This document shows, piece after piece, positions 50,229-58,656 of a stretch of 62,150 bases of DNA (its first letter is position 1; each line of letters starts with the position of its first letter). The notes below the pieces were generated by a model. The model was given only the letters and a program-made list of their open reading frames with translations. It made no database searches and had not been told where the DNA came from. This DNA is from Acidimicrobiaceae bacterium. Its GTDB lineage: Bacteria > Actinomycetota > Acidimicrobiia > Acidimicrobiales > Poriferisodalaceae. Made by a program: the position numbers and the translations under genes. The stretch covers positions 1 to 62,150 of the forward strand of contig PBHE01000022.1 in assembly GCA_002719335.1 (NCBI GenBank), read 5' to 3'.

Positions 50229-51416
50229 TCAACCGATGGCTCCAACGTCCCGTAGCTTCTTTACGTCTTCGCTTGAAAATCCCCAGCTAGTGAGTACCTC
50301 GTCGGTGTGTTGGCCCGGCGCCGGTGGCGGCATCTGCACCTCGCCGGGGGTGCGACTAAATCTAGGAGCAGGAGCAGGTTGGATCACTCCTTCGATTTCG
50401 ACGAACGACCCCCGTGCGACATTGTGTGGGTGCTCGGGCGCTTCCAATAGATCAAGCACTGGCGCATAGCAAACATCGCTGCCGAGCATCACGGCGTCCC
50501 ACTCGTCGCGCGTTTTCGAGCGAATTATGTCGGCCAGTCGAGCCTTCTTCTCTGTCCAACTGTCCTGCTCGTTGCGTGCGGTTGTTGGCGCGTCTTCGAA
50601 GCCGGTTAGTTCTAGTAGTTCGTCGTGAAACTTGCCTTCAATTGAACCAATCGAGACGAACTTGCCATCAGACGTCTCATACACCCCGTAGTAATACGAT
50701 CCCCCGTCAAGAACGTTGTCCTCACGTTTATCGGACCAGTGACCTGAAGCGTGCATACCGTAAATGGAACCCATGAGCGAGGCGGCGCCCTCGGTCATGG
50801 CGGCGTCAACTACTTGACCCTTTCCGGAAGTTCTAGCCTCAAGCAAAGCAGCGCATAGGCCAAAGGCGAGATAGATCCCGCCACCACCGAAGTCGCCTAC
50901 AAGGTTGAGTGGCGGGGATGGTTTGTCGGCCCCTCCGATGGCGTGTAAAGCGCCAGTCAAAGCGATGTAATTGATGTCATGGCCGGCGGCATGAGCCATC
51001 GGGCCTTCTTGGCCCCAGCCTGTCATTCGGCCATACACCAGTCTCGGGTTTCGCTCGAGACACTCTTCTGGCCCTAGTCCGAGTCGTTCGGTTACGCCTG
51101 GTCGGAACCCCTCAATAAGTGCGTCCGCTTGTTCTACGAGTTTGAGCACTGTTTCGACGCCGTCAGGGTTCTTGAGGTCGATTGAAACTGACCTCCGACT
51201 GCGATTCAACACGCTGTATTTGCGACCTCTATCGATGCCCAGATCGACTTGCTCGGTGCGATCAACCCTCACTACTTCTGCGCCTAAGTCAGCTAACAAC
51301 ATGGCGCAGAACGGGCCAGGTCCGATCCCGGCCAACTCGACGACTTTGACTCCACTCAATGGCCCCACAAAGCTCTCCCCGTTCAACTTGTTTCTAGATT
51401 CTTTCACAGCTTGCAT
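50229..51416 (-). CDS. Alpha-methylacyl-CoA racemase-like (family III CoA-transferase fold)
   Basis: The 395-residue protein has the CaiB/BaiF fold: GIGPGPFCAMLLADLGAEV near residue 30, and AGHDINYIALTGALHAIGG near residue 142, where the His of the racemase subgroup sits, then NLVGDFGGGG with the catalytic Asp. These two residues mark AMACR/Mcr, which flip the alpha-methyl centre of fatty acyl-CoAs for beta-oxidation. A true CoA-transferase would carry a different Asp pattern. It is a single gene, divergent from ychF. Confidence 0.85.
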   Translation of the reverse strand: MQAVKESRNKLNGESFVGPLSGVKVVELAGIGPGPFCAMLLADLGAEVVRVDRTEQVDLGIDRGRKYSVLNRSRRSVSIDLKNPDGVETVLKLVEQADALIEGFRPGVTERLGLGPEECLERNPRLVYGRMTGWGQEGPMAHAAGHDINYIALTGALHAIGGADKPSPPLNLVGDFGGGGIYLAFGLCAALLEARTSGKGQVVDAAMTEGAASLMGSIYGMHASGHWSDKREDNVLDGGSYYYGVYETSDGKFVSIGSIEGKFHDELLELTGFEDAPTTARNEQDSWTEKKARLADIIRSKTRDEWDAVMLGSDVCYAPVLDLLEAPEHPHNVARGSFVEIEGVIQPAPAPRFSRTPGEVQMPPPAPGQHTDEVLTSWGFSSEDVKKLRDVGAIG

Positions 51417-51473
51417 ACCGATTCACGGCGTAGGGGGGCGGTTCACTCCACCCGCCGGTAACCTCGCCTGCCA

Positions 51474-52556
51474 ATGGAAAGATTTGGATTTGTTGGCCTG
51501 CCGAACGCCGGTAAGTCCTCCCTTTTTAACGCATTAGCTGGAGGTGGCGCTCTAGCGGCTCCCTATGCGTTCGCCACAACAGATCCGAATATCGGTGTCG
51601 TGAAGGTGCCAGATCACCGACTAGACGCGCTCGCGGAAATGAGTGCGAGTCAAAAAGTTGTGAATTCGACGACCGAATTTGTCGACATAGGAGGCCTAGT
51701 CGAAGGCGCTAGCCAGGGTGAGGGGTTGGGGAACAAATTTTTGGCTGGTATCAGAGAAGTAGACGCGTTGGTCTTGGTTCTTCGCGCATTTGGTGACGAA
51801 GATGTGGCCGGTCCAAGTGATCCATTGGAGCATCTGCGAATAGTAGAAATTGAGCTCACCCTCGCGGATCTCGAATCGGTCGAGTCTCGAATCGACCGCC
51901 GTCGAAAGGCCTTGCGGGCCGATCCTCGCGACCCAGATTTGGTAGCTGAAGTTGACGCTCTTGAAGTCGCGCTTGGTTTGTTATCGGAGGGTACGCCTCT
52001 ATTTCGCGCTGAGCTTTCAGATGATCGGCGAGGAGCTTTGCGCGAGCACTTCTTGTTGACTAACAAGCCTGTTATGGCGGTATTAAACATCGGAGAAGAC
52101 CAGCTCGAGCAAGCTAATGACTTGGCATCGCAACTCGGGGGCGAGCTCCCGGGCGCTGAAATACTGCCGCTCTCGGTGCAACTCGAGGCAGAAGCTGCGC
52201 TCTTACCCGAAGAAGATCGGGCGGAGCTACTTGAAGGTCTCGGTTTAGGCGAAGGTGCGTTGCCGCTTTTTGTGCGTGCAGCGCATGGGCTTTTGGGTCT
52301 GCGCACATTTCTTACCACCGGAGAGAAAGAGTCACGGGCGTGGACGTTTAAAGATGGTTGGAAAGCGCCCCAATGTGCGGGAAGAATCCACACTGACTTC
52401 GAACGAGGCTTCATTCGGGCCGAGGTGATCGAGCACGACCTTCTACTTGCTTTGGGTTCCTGGTCCGCCGCGCGAGATGTCGGCCGACTGCGCTTGGAAG
52501 GGAAGGACTATCGAATGCAAGACGGAGACGTTGTTGAGTTTCGATTCAACGTTTGA
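51474..52556 (+). CDS. ychF: Redox-regulated ATPase YchF
   Basis: YchF/OLA1 is a universal, ribosome-linked P-loop NTPase that prefers ATP. The 360-residue protein begins with GLPNAGKSSLFNALAGG, has the Switch II-like DIGGLVEGASQGEGLGNKFLAGIREVDA near residue 65, a NIGED in place of the G4 NKxD, and a C-terminal TGS domain (about 275-360) with AGRIHTDFERGFIRAEV. It is a stand-alone gene, divergent from the racemase-like gene. Confidence 0.96.
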   Translation: MERFGFVGLPNAGKSSLFNALAGGGALAAPYAFATTDPNIGVVKVPDHRLDALAEMSASQKVVNSTTEFVDIGGLVEGASQGEGLGNKFLAGIREVDALVLVLRAFGDEDVAGPSDPLEHLRIVEIELTLADLESVESRIDRRRKALRADPRDPDLVAEVDALEVALGLLSEGTPLFRAELSDDRRGALREHFLLTNKPVMAVLNIGEDQLEQANDLASQLGGELPGAEILPLSVQLEAEAALLPEEDRAELLEGLGLGEGALPLFVRAAHGLLGLRTFLTTGEKESRAWTFKDGWKAPQCAGRIHTDFERGFIRAEVIEHDLLLALGSWSAARDVGRLRLEGKDYRMQDGDVVEFRFNV

Positions 52557-52604
52557 CGGTTGTATCCCTAATCGACAAAAGACTCCGACCCGGGCGAAGA
52601 TGGA

Positions 52605-52736
52605 ATGAGAACAGCTCCTTCGCTGGGTGAACAGAAATCTGGAATGTTTCTCGACGAGGATAGATGTTGCTATGGGTGCCGGTTACGGCTGACTGAACCA
52701 CCAAATGGCAAAATGATCTGGGGTCCCGCCAAATGA
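52605..52736 (+). CDS. Possible 43-residue Cys-rich protein coupled to rsmI
   Basis: In the 176-bp gap before rsmI, ATG 52605 opens a 43-residue frame ending in TGA at 52734-52736, overlapping the rsmI ATG (52733) as ATGA. Near its middle it has DEDRCCYGCRLRL, three closely spaced cysteines. A weak purine-rich stretch precedes the ATG. The overlap with rsmI is the usual sign of translational coupling here. I recognise no family, so it is a candidate only. Confidence 0.35.
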   Translation: MRTAPSLGEQKSGMFLDEDRCCYGCRLRLTEPPNGKMIWGPAK

Positions 52737-53584
52737 ACGAATTTGCTGAGAAGACAGGTCAGGGAACGCTCTATCTGGTCGCCACACCAATCGGTAATTT
52801 GGGTGACATATCGCAACGAGCACGCGAGATTCTGGAAAAGGCGGAGGCTGTTGCCTGTGAAGACACTCGGCGAACAGGGAAACTTCTAGAGCTTCTCGGT
52901 TTGCGCGCCCGGCGGTTACTTGTTGCCAACGAACACACCGAAGTTTTAGTTGGACCAACAGTGGTTGAATTGCTTGGTCAAGGCCAAGACGTAGCGCTAG
53001 TTAGTGATGCGGGTACACCGGCGATTTCTGACCCGGGCGAGCGCTTGGTGAAGTACGTCTTAGCACAGGGATACAAGGTGTCAGTCGTGCCAGGACCGAC
53101 TGCCGCCGTCGCTGCCTTGGTACTTTCGGGGCTTCCGAGCAATCGGTGGGTAATGGAAGGCTTCTTGCCTAGAAAAGGGAAGGAACGAGAGGCACGATTG
53201 GCCTCAGTAGCGGTCGAGGCTCGCACCACAGTGTTGTTTGAGTCGGCTCGACGGTTGAAGGCAACCCTTGATGATCTCGTCAACTTTTGTGGGGGCGACC
53301 GACCTGCAGCTGTAATGCGCGAGTTGACCAAGCTGTATGAGGAAAGCGCTCGCGGCACTCTGGCAGAACTCGCCGCTCGTTTCTCGGGTGATGTGAAAGG
53401 CGAGATAGCGATCGTCGTTGGTGGAGCCCCACAAATAGAAATCGATGATGAGGTAGTTCTGGAAGCCCTACAGATGGAGTTGGAGAGTGGAGTGACGCGG
53501 CGCGCCGCGATCGATCACATATCGGCCACTCTTGGTGTCGCCCGCAATCGGGTGTATGCGCTAGCTCTCGAAGTTGGCGAATGA
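52733..53584 (+). CDS. rsmI: 16S rRNA (cytidine-1402-2'-O)-methyltransferase
   Basis: RsmI methylates the 2'-OH of C1402 in the decoding centre using SAM. The 283-residue protein has LYLVATPIGNLGDIS near residue 13, CEDTRRTGKLL near 42, VSDAGTPAISDPG near 90 and PGPTAAVAALVLSGLP near 120, all hallmarks of the family. A C-terminal domain of about 60 residues follows (GDVKGEIAIVV, then a helical end). It begins the conserved rsmI-metG-tatD-rpf-rsmA-ispE order. Confidence 0.96.
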   Translation: MNEFAEKTGQGTLYLVATPIGNLGDISQRAREILEKAEAVACEDTRRTGKLLELLGLRARRLLVANEHTEVLVGPTVVELLGQGQDVALVSDAGTPAISDPGERLVKYVLAQGYKVSVVPGPTAAVAALVLSGLPSNRWVMEGFLPRKGKEREARLASVAVEARTTVLFESARRLKATLDDLVNFCGGDRPAAVMRELTKLYEESARGTLAELAARFSGDVKGEIAIVVGGAPQIEIDDEVVLEALQMELESGVTRRAAIDHISATLGVARNRVYALALEVGE

Positions 53585-53631
53585 AACCTAAGTGCTAAAG
53601 GCCCGCGGCTGCTCGAAGACGTGTCGGTACC

Positions 53632-55143
53632 ATGAGATGCGTGGCCAACCCCTATTACGTCACCACCCCGATTTATTACGTGAACGACGCGCCCCATATC
53701 GGGCACGCGTACACCACCATCACAGCGGACGCCGTTGCGCGATGGCATCGACTACTCGGACGCGATGTCCGCTTCCTGACCGGAACAGATGAACATGGCC
53801 TGAAAGTCCAGCGTGCCGCGGAAGAAAACGGCTGCACTCCAAAAGAATGGGCCGATCAAACAGTCGTCCGTTTTCAGGATGCTTGGGCTCAACTGGGAAT
53901 ATCTAACGATGACTTCATACGGACAAGTGAACAGCGTCACCACATAGCGGTTCAGAAGTTGCTGCAAGCCTGCTACGACAATGGAGATATCGACCTCCAA
54001 ACTTATGAAGGCCTTTATTGCGTCAGTTGCGAGGCGTACTTCAACGAAGGTGACCTTGATGCAGGGAAGTGCCCTATCCATGGCCGTCCGGTTGAACATG
54101 TAACCGAAGAGAACTACTTCTTCAAATTAAGCCGGTACGAGCAACCACTCCGAGATTGGTACGAAGCTCATCCAGATTTCGTGGTACCGGCCACGAAGCG
54201 AAACGAAGCCTTGGGGGTCATCAACCAAGGGCTTCGCGACTTCTCGATCAGTCGAACCTCCATCGACTGGGGAATTCCGCTCCCATGGGACTCGGACCAC
54301 GTCACTTACGTTTGGTTTGATGCTTTAACGAACTACATCACCGCGGCAGGATATGTAGACGATCCGTCTGCTTTTTCTGAGTATTGGCCCGCAACCCACC
54401 TCATCGGCAAAGACATCCTTCGCTTTCATTGCGTTTACTGGCCCGCGATGCTCATGAGTGCTGGCCTGGTTCCACCTGAACGAGTCCACGTTCACGGGTT
54501 TTTACTGGTTGGCGGCGAGAAGATGTCTAAAACTCGACTGAACCAGATTGCTCCAGCGGATCTAGTCGCAGATTTTGGAGTTGACGGAGTTCGACATCAC
54601 TTCCTTCACGACCAAATCTTTGGTCCGGACGGCGATTTCAGCCACGAAGGTATGACGGCTCGATACAACGCAGACCTTGCCAACAACCTTGGCAACTTGC
54701 TCAGTCGCGTAACGACGGTAGTTGCGTCCAAATGCGGCGGCGTCGGAACAGCAGCGCGCGCTGACAGTCCACTAGCTCCCATCGTTGCTCAGGAATATCT
54801 AACAACTGCAGAGTCTTGGGAGCGGGTATCGCCTTCAGAAGCGCTCGATGCGACATGGAGGATTATTCGGGAGACAAATGCGTTCCTAGAGGACGCTGAA
54901 CCTTGGAAGGTGGAACCTGGCCCCCTAGTCGATGCCATCTTGGGTGATGCCCTTGAGGTCCTGCGCATCGTCTCGATCCTTGCCTCGCCCGCAGTCCCGG
55001 ACGCTTGCGCAGAAATTCGTCGGCGGATCGGGCTTAGCGATGACGCTGAGGATGAACGACTTCCGGAAAGCATCGCGTGGGGTAGGTATCCCGCGGGCCT
55101 CCCTGTAGCTAAAGGAGAACCCTTATTTCCTCGACTCAAATGA
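53632..55143 (+). CDS. metG: Methionyl-tRNA synthetase
   Basis: MetG charges tRNA-Met. The 503-residue class I synthetase has YYVTTPIYYVNDAPHIGHAYT (partly shown; HIGH motif), the zinc-knuckle region with CVSCEAYF and CPIHGRPV, the W-rich ISRTSIDWGIPLPWD segment, and the KMSKT motif in GGEKMSKTRLN. There is an anticodon-binding alpha-bundle but no C-terminal EMAP/Trbp111 domain. The start is the ATG at 53632 or the GTG at 53641. Confidence 0.96.
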   Translation: MRCVANPYYVTTPIYYVNDAPHIGHAYTTITADAVARWHRLLGRDVRFLTGTDEHGLKVQRAAEENGCTPKEWADQTVVRFQDAWAQLGISNDDFIRTSEQRHHIAVQKLLQACYDNGDIDLQTYEGLYCVSCEAYFNEGDLDAGKCPIHGRPVEHVTEENYFFKLSRYEQPLRDWYEAHPDFVVPATKRNEALGVINQGLRDFSISRTSIDWGIPLPWDSDHVTYVWFDALTNYITAAGYVDDPSAFSEYWPATHLIGKDILRFHCVYWPAMLMSAGLVPPERVHVHGFLLVGGEKMSKTRLNQIAPADLVADFGVDGVRHHFLHDQIFGPDGDFSHEGMTARYNADLANNLGNLLSRVTTVVASKCGGVGTAARADSPLAPIVAQEYLTTAESWERVSPSEALDATWRIIRETNAFLEDAEPWKVEPGPLVDAILGDALEVLRIVSILASPAVPDACAEIRRRIGLSDDAEDERLPESIAWGRYPAGLPVAKGEPLFPRLK

Positions 55144-55901
55144 ACGAAATTCGCTGGACCGATAACCACTGTCATTTACCGGATGACCGCGACGCCGCGG
55201 CATTGGTCGTCAAGGCAGCAAAAGAGCTTGGCGTGGAGCGACTCATAGATGTCGGGACCTCGGTGGAACAGAGCATCGCATGCTGCAGTAGGGCTGCCGA
55301 ATTCGATGGAGTGTGGGCCACCGCAGGCGTTCATCCCCACGCCGCTAAGGACGGAATTGATGGCCTCGAACATCTTCTTTCTTCATCTGAGGTTGTTGCC
55401 GTCGGGGAATGTGGCCTCGATTACCACTACGACAATTCGCCACGTGAGGTCCAACGACAAATCTTTGCTGATCAAATTCAATTGGCCCACCAGTATCAAC
55501 TGCCGCTCGTGATTCACACGAGGGAAGCATGGATGGACACCTTCGACATTCTCGATGCAGAGGGAGTTCCCGAGCGCACGATTTTTCACTGTTTCACTGG
55601 CGGCCCCGACGAGGCGAAATCCAGTCTCGAGCGCGGCGCCATTTTGTCGTTTAGCGGAATCGTGACCTTTCCGAACGCCCCCGAGTTGCGTGAGGCAGCA
55701 GCGCTAACACCGGCCGACCGATACATGGTGGAGACGGACGCCCCGTATCTAGCCCCGGTGCCGCAGCGGGGCAAGCAGAACCATCCGGGGTGGGTGGCGC
55801 TCGTAGGCGCGGGAGTGGCGGCAGCGCGAGGCGTCAAGGTTCAGACTGTCGCGGAAGAGTCTTGGAATACCGCATCAAAGGTTTATCGTTTCTCCGGATG
55901 A
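55140..55901 (+). CDS. tatD: TatD-family metal-dependent DNase
   Basis: The 253-residue TIM-barrel nuclease has the N-terminal DNHCHL in place of the usual D-x-H-x-H, VAVGECGLDYHYD near residue 87, LVIHTREAW near 120, IFHCFTGG near 147, and a YMVETDAPYLAP near 195. TatD proteins are 3'-5' exonucleases that act in DNA repair and turnover. ATG 55140 overlaps the metG stop as ATGA. Note the first histidine pair reads DNHCH, the normal form for this family. Confidence 0.93.
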   Translation: MNEIRWTDNHCHLPDDRDAAALVVKAAKELGVERLIDVGTSVEQSIACCSRAAEFDGVWATAGVHPHAAKDGIDGLEHLLSSSEVVAVGECGLDYHYDNSPREVQRQIFADQIQLAHQYQLPLVIHTREAWMDTFDILDAEGVPERTIFHCFTGGPDEAKSSLERGAILSFSGIVTFPNAPELREAAALTPADRYMVETDAPYLAPVPQRGKQNHPGWVALVGAGVAAARGVKVQTVAEESWNTASKVYRFSG

Positions 55902-55962
55902 CCCGGTATTTGTGAGATATCACTAGGCTCGGTTGACCGGCTGCAATCTGGAGTGGGTAGCG

Positions 55963-56712
55963 GTGCAACCTGTACCTCAAAAGAGCTGGCGGAGGATCGC
56001 CGTTCCCGCGCTATTGGGAGCCTTGGTCATCGCCGTAATCGGAATGGCAATCAATGATTCCAGACAGGCGCCGTATGAACCCGCACCGCCTCCGACTGGT
56101 CGCAGGATCACAGATGACCCGCTTCCAGATCTTTCTGAGGCCGGTTTCCGTTTAGGTGGACTAGCAGTATCGCTAGTAGGAAGCCTTTTTTCTGGCACAC
56201 AAGCGATCATGGAGGTGCGAGGCCCTGTGGTTGTGTCGACCTCGGTGGTTCCCGAGAATTCTGTGGTTGTGTCGACCTCGGTGGTTCCCGAGAATTCTGT
56301 GGTTGTGTCGACCTCGGTGGTTGTGCCAACAACGGTTGCTACAAGCCTCGCCCCCGCAATCACGGTTCCGATCAGTCGCCAGCCTGAACATGAATCCATT
56401 GAACCGAATGTTGAAGAAACAATATTTGGGCAGCCATACCTCGATAGTTGGCCAACTCGCGACATGTGGGACCGCATCGCATGGTGTGAATCGCGCCACA
56501 CCTGGGATGTGGATACGGGCAACGGATACTTCGGAGGTCTCCAGTTTGCTTTGGGCTCATGGCAATGGGTGGGAGGGACCGGAAGTCCAGCCGATGCCAC
56601 TAAAGAGGAGCAAATCTTTCGAGCAAATCTGCTGTGGCAAGCCCAAGGCTGGAATGGTTGGCCTGGGTGCAAGAAGTACTTTGATTGGACGAAGTGGCAG
56701 GTAAAGCAGTGA
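55963..56712 (+). CDS. Resuscitation-promoting-factor-like lytic enzyme
   Basis: The 249-residue exported protein has an N-terminal membrane segment or signal anchor (about residues 12-32, AVPALLGALVIAVIGMAI), a variable Val/Thr/Ser-rich stalk with a 12-residue repeat, and a C-terminal Rpf domain (about residues 165-240) with IAWCESRHTWDVDTGNGYFGGLQF. The Glu after Cys is the catalytic residue of the lysozyme/SLT-like Rpf fold that cuts peptidoglycan. It occupies the place of RpfB in the metG-tatD-rpfB-rsmA-ispE order but lacks the DUF348 and G5 domains. Start GTG 55963 follows GGAG. Confidence 0.88.
   Translation: MQPVPQKSWRRIAVPALLGALVIAVIGMAINDSRQAPYEPAPPPTGRRITDDPLPDLSEAGFRLGGLAVSLVGSLFSGTQAIMEVRGPVVVSTSVVPENSVVVSTSVVPENSVVVSTSVVVPTTVATSLAPAITVPISRQPEHESIEPNVEETIFGQPYLDSWPTRDMWDRIAWCESRHTWDVDTGNGYFGGLQFALGSWQWVGGTGSPADATKEEQIFRANLLWQAQGWNGWPGCKKYFDWTKWQVKQ
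56225..56322 (+). repeat. 36-bp tandem repeat coding the Rpf stalk
   Basis: The 36-bp unit (56225-56260) is repeated perfectly at 56261-56296 and again for 26 bp at 56297-56322, giving about 2.7 copies. It encodes a 12-residue unit with core VVVSTSVVPENS. The perfect identity at DNA level implies recent duplication and likely copy-number variation between strains. Confidence 0.95.
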
Positions 56713-57527
56713 CTTTGTCCCTCGCTGATGTTCGACGCCTACTCAATGACGCGGAAATAGATCCGAAGAAAAGTCTCGGCCAAAATTTCGTCGTCGATCC
56801 CAATACTGTTCGTCGGATAGCGCGCTTGTCTCGCGTTGGGTCTGAGAGTCGAGTTGTTGAAATCGGCGCGGGTTTAGGATCCTTGACCCTCGCTTTGATC
56901 GAAACCGGTGCACAGGTAACAGCGATCGAAACGGACAAGGCTTTGATCCCGATTCTGACCGCTCTCGTCGGTGATGGTGCCCAAATCATTCACGCAGATG
57001 TGCGTAATTTAGATTGGGACGAGACTCTTCCTACCCCTGGATGGACTCTGGTAGCGAATCTTCCCTACAACATTGCAACTTCGGTCGTGCTTACGGTGCT
57101 TGACGAAGTCCCGTCGATTGATCGCATGCTTGTCATGGTTCAACAAGAGGCCGGAGAAAGATTGGCCGCCGCGGCCGGTGATTCCGCGTATGGGGCAGTC
57201 TCCGTCCGCGTTGCACTTCGAGCGAACGCTTCGGTCGTCGGCCAAGTGTCACCCTCGGTTTTCTACCCGCGACCGCGAGTTAGTTCTGCGCTGGTGGCGA
57301 TTGAACGAGTCAACCACGACATCAAACTAGACGTCGAAGCTGAACTAAAGGAGCTTCTGCGCATCGCCTTCAACCAACGTCGCAAAATGCTCCGCAAGAG
57401 TTTGAGAGGCCGTGTCGATGAGGAAGCTATTAAACGAGCAAACATTGCGCCTACTTCCAGACCCGAAGAACTCAACTTGTCCAGTTGGGTTGCACTTGCC
57501 CGAAGCTCCATGAGTGCTAAACGATGA
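56709..57527 (+). CDS. rsmA: 16S rRNA dimethyladenosine transferase
   Basis: RsmA (KsgA) dimethylates A1518 and A1519 of 16S rRNA late in small-subunit assembly. The 272-residue protein has SLGQNFVVDPNT near residue 22, the SAM motif EIGAGLGSLTLAL near 51, the catalytic NLPYNIAT near 117, and a helical C-terminal domain with FNQRRKMLRKSL near 222. I chose GTG 56709, which overlaps the Rpf stop as GTGA; a frame extension to 56685 also exists. Confidence 0.95.
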   Translation: MTLSLADVRRLLNDAEIDPKKSLGQNFVVDPNTVRRIARLSRVGSESRVVEIGAGLGSLTLALIETGAQVTAIETDKALIPILTALVGDGAQIIHADVRNLDWDETLPTPGWTLVANLPYNIATSVVLTVLDEVPSIDRMLVMVQQEAGERLAAAAGDSAYGAVSVRVALRANASVVGQVSPSVFYPRPRVSSALVAIERVNHDIKLDVEAELKELLRIAFNQRRKMLRKSLRGRVDEEAIKRANIAPTSRPEELNLSSWVALARSSMSAKR

Positions 57528-58258
57528 CTGTCACCCGTCTGGTCGCTCCCGCCAAGCTCACTCTTTCCTTACGTGTGACAGGACTTCGCAGCGACGGGTA
57601 CCACTTCATCGACGCAGAGATGGTCTCGGTTGATCTTTGCGATGAACTCCTTCTATCAGACGGCTCGGATCTAGTAGTCCGCTCGGCCGGATCGGGGCTG
57701 GAGGTGCCCGTCAACGAAAATAATCTGGTGACGCGCGCTTTGGGCCTAGTTGGTCGCGAAGTGGGTGTCACCATCGAAAAAGAAATCCCCGCCGGGGCAG
57801 GTCTAGGAGGGGGATCAACAGACGCTGCGGCGATTCTGCGATGGGCAGGCTTGGACGACCTAGTTGCCGCAGTAGATCTGGGCTCCGACGTAGCGTTCTG
57901 TCTTCGAGGGGGTAGAGCTCGGGTTCGAGGTACAGGAGAAATACTTGACCCTTTGCCTCACCTGGATCAGGAAATCACCCTTCTGATTCCGCCCATAGGG
58001 GTATCGACGCCGGAGGTCTATCGCGCCTGGGACGAACTGGATGGACCAATAGGACTGCACGGCAACGATCTCGAAGAAGCTGCCATAGCGGTTGAACCCG
58101 AAATAGCCGAGTGGAGAGACGTTTTGAGCGAAGCGACAGGAACACGAGCCCGATTGGCTGGAAGCGGTGGCACATGGTTTGTTGAGGGCCGCCATGAAAC
58201 CATCGTGCATCGAGGCATCGCATCGCGAACTGTTCGTACGATGCCGCCTATGCCATAA
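57524..58258 (+). CDS. ispE: 4-diphosphocytidyl-2-C-methyl-D-erythritol kinase
   Basis: IspE phosphorylates CDP-methylerythritol in the MEP pathway (same pathway as dxs at 27363). The 244-residue GHMP kinase has APAKLTLSLRVTGLRSDGYH near the start (catalytic Lys), the ATP loop PAGAGLGGGSTDAAA near residue 89, and a C-terminal LAGSGGTWF. It is shorter than the usual 280-310 residues. ATG 57524 overlaps the rsmA stop as ATGA. Confidence 0.92.
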   Translation: MTVTRLVAPAKLTLSLRVTGLRSDGYHFIDAEMVSVDLCDELLLSDGSDLVVRSAGSGLEVPVNENNLVTRALGLVGREVGVTIEKEIPAGAGLGGGSTDAAAILRWAGLDDLVAAVDLGSDVAFCLRGGRARVRGTGEILDPLPHLDQEITLLIPPIGVSTPEVYRAWDELDGPIGLHGNDLEEAAIAVEPEIAEWRDVLSEATGTRARLAGSGGTWFVEGRHETIVHRGIASRTVRTMPPMP

Positions 58259-58303
58259 CTGATTAGAGCACCTGAAGCGATTAATTGAGTCGCGTCTAGA
58301 TGG

Positions 58304-58399
58304 TTATTTGTTGCGACGTTGATACCGCGTGCGTCGGAGCATCTTCTTGTGCTTCTTCTTGCGCATGCGCTTTCGGCGCTTTTTGACTAAGGATCCCAT
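58304..58399 (-). CDS. bS22-like / AURKAIP1-COX24-domain small ribosomal protein
   Basis: A 31-residue, very basic peptide on the minus strand: GSLVKKRRKRMRKKKHKKM then LRRTRYQRRNK. This is the COX24/AURKAIP1 motif, known in mitochondria as mS38 and in mycobacteria as the small-subunit protein bS22 near the decoding centre. It lies between ispE and tRNA-Gln on the opposite strand. Like bL37 at 50071, it is easily missed by gene finders. Confidence 0.85.
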   Translation of the reverse strand: MGSLVKKRRKRMRKKKHKKMLRRTRYQRRNK

Positions 58400-58537
58400 G
58401 TGGACCTGCAGGGTAGCTGGCGCACGGGCAAGACCCAACGTGACTTTCTGTGGGTTTGTTCCCCTGTCCGACCCTCATAAGACAGTTCTCCTCGTTAGGC
58501 TGAACCCGTCGCCCTTGCGTGTTCAACGCATCGACGG

Positions 58538-58609
58538 TCGGGGATCGTTCAACTGGCAGGACATCGGGTTTTGGTCCCGACAATGGAGGTTCGAGCCCTC
58601 CTCCCCGAG
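58538..58609 (+). tRNA. tRNA-Gln (anticodon UUG)
   Basis: A 72-nt cloverleaf: acceptor TCGGGGA/TCCCCGA, D stem GTTC/GGAC with a U-G pair, anticodon stem TCGGG/CCCGA with loop TTTTGGT (TTG at positions 34-36), T stem GGAGG/CCTCC with loop TTCGAGC, discriminator G. CCA is not encoded. It lies immediately before glmU. Confidence 0.95.
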
Positions 58610-58656
58610 CGGACAAGCTGCGACTAAATTTTTGTATCGACCGTCTGCCCCGAAGA

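Noticed and set aside
58519-58656. N-terminal extension of glmU
   Set aside because: It overlaps tRNA-Gln and is not part of the family.
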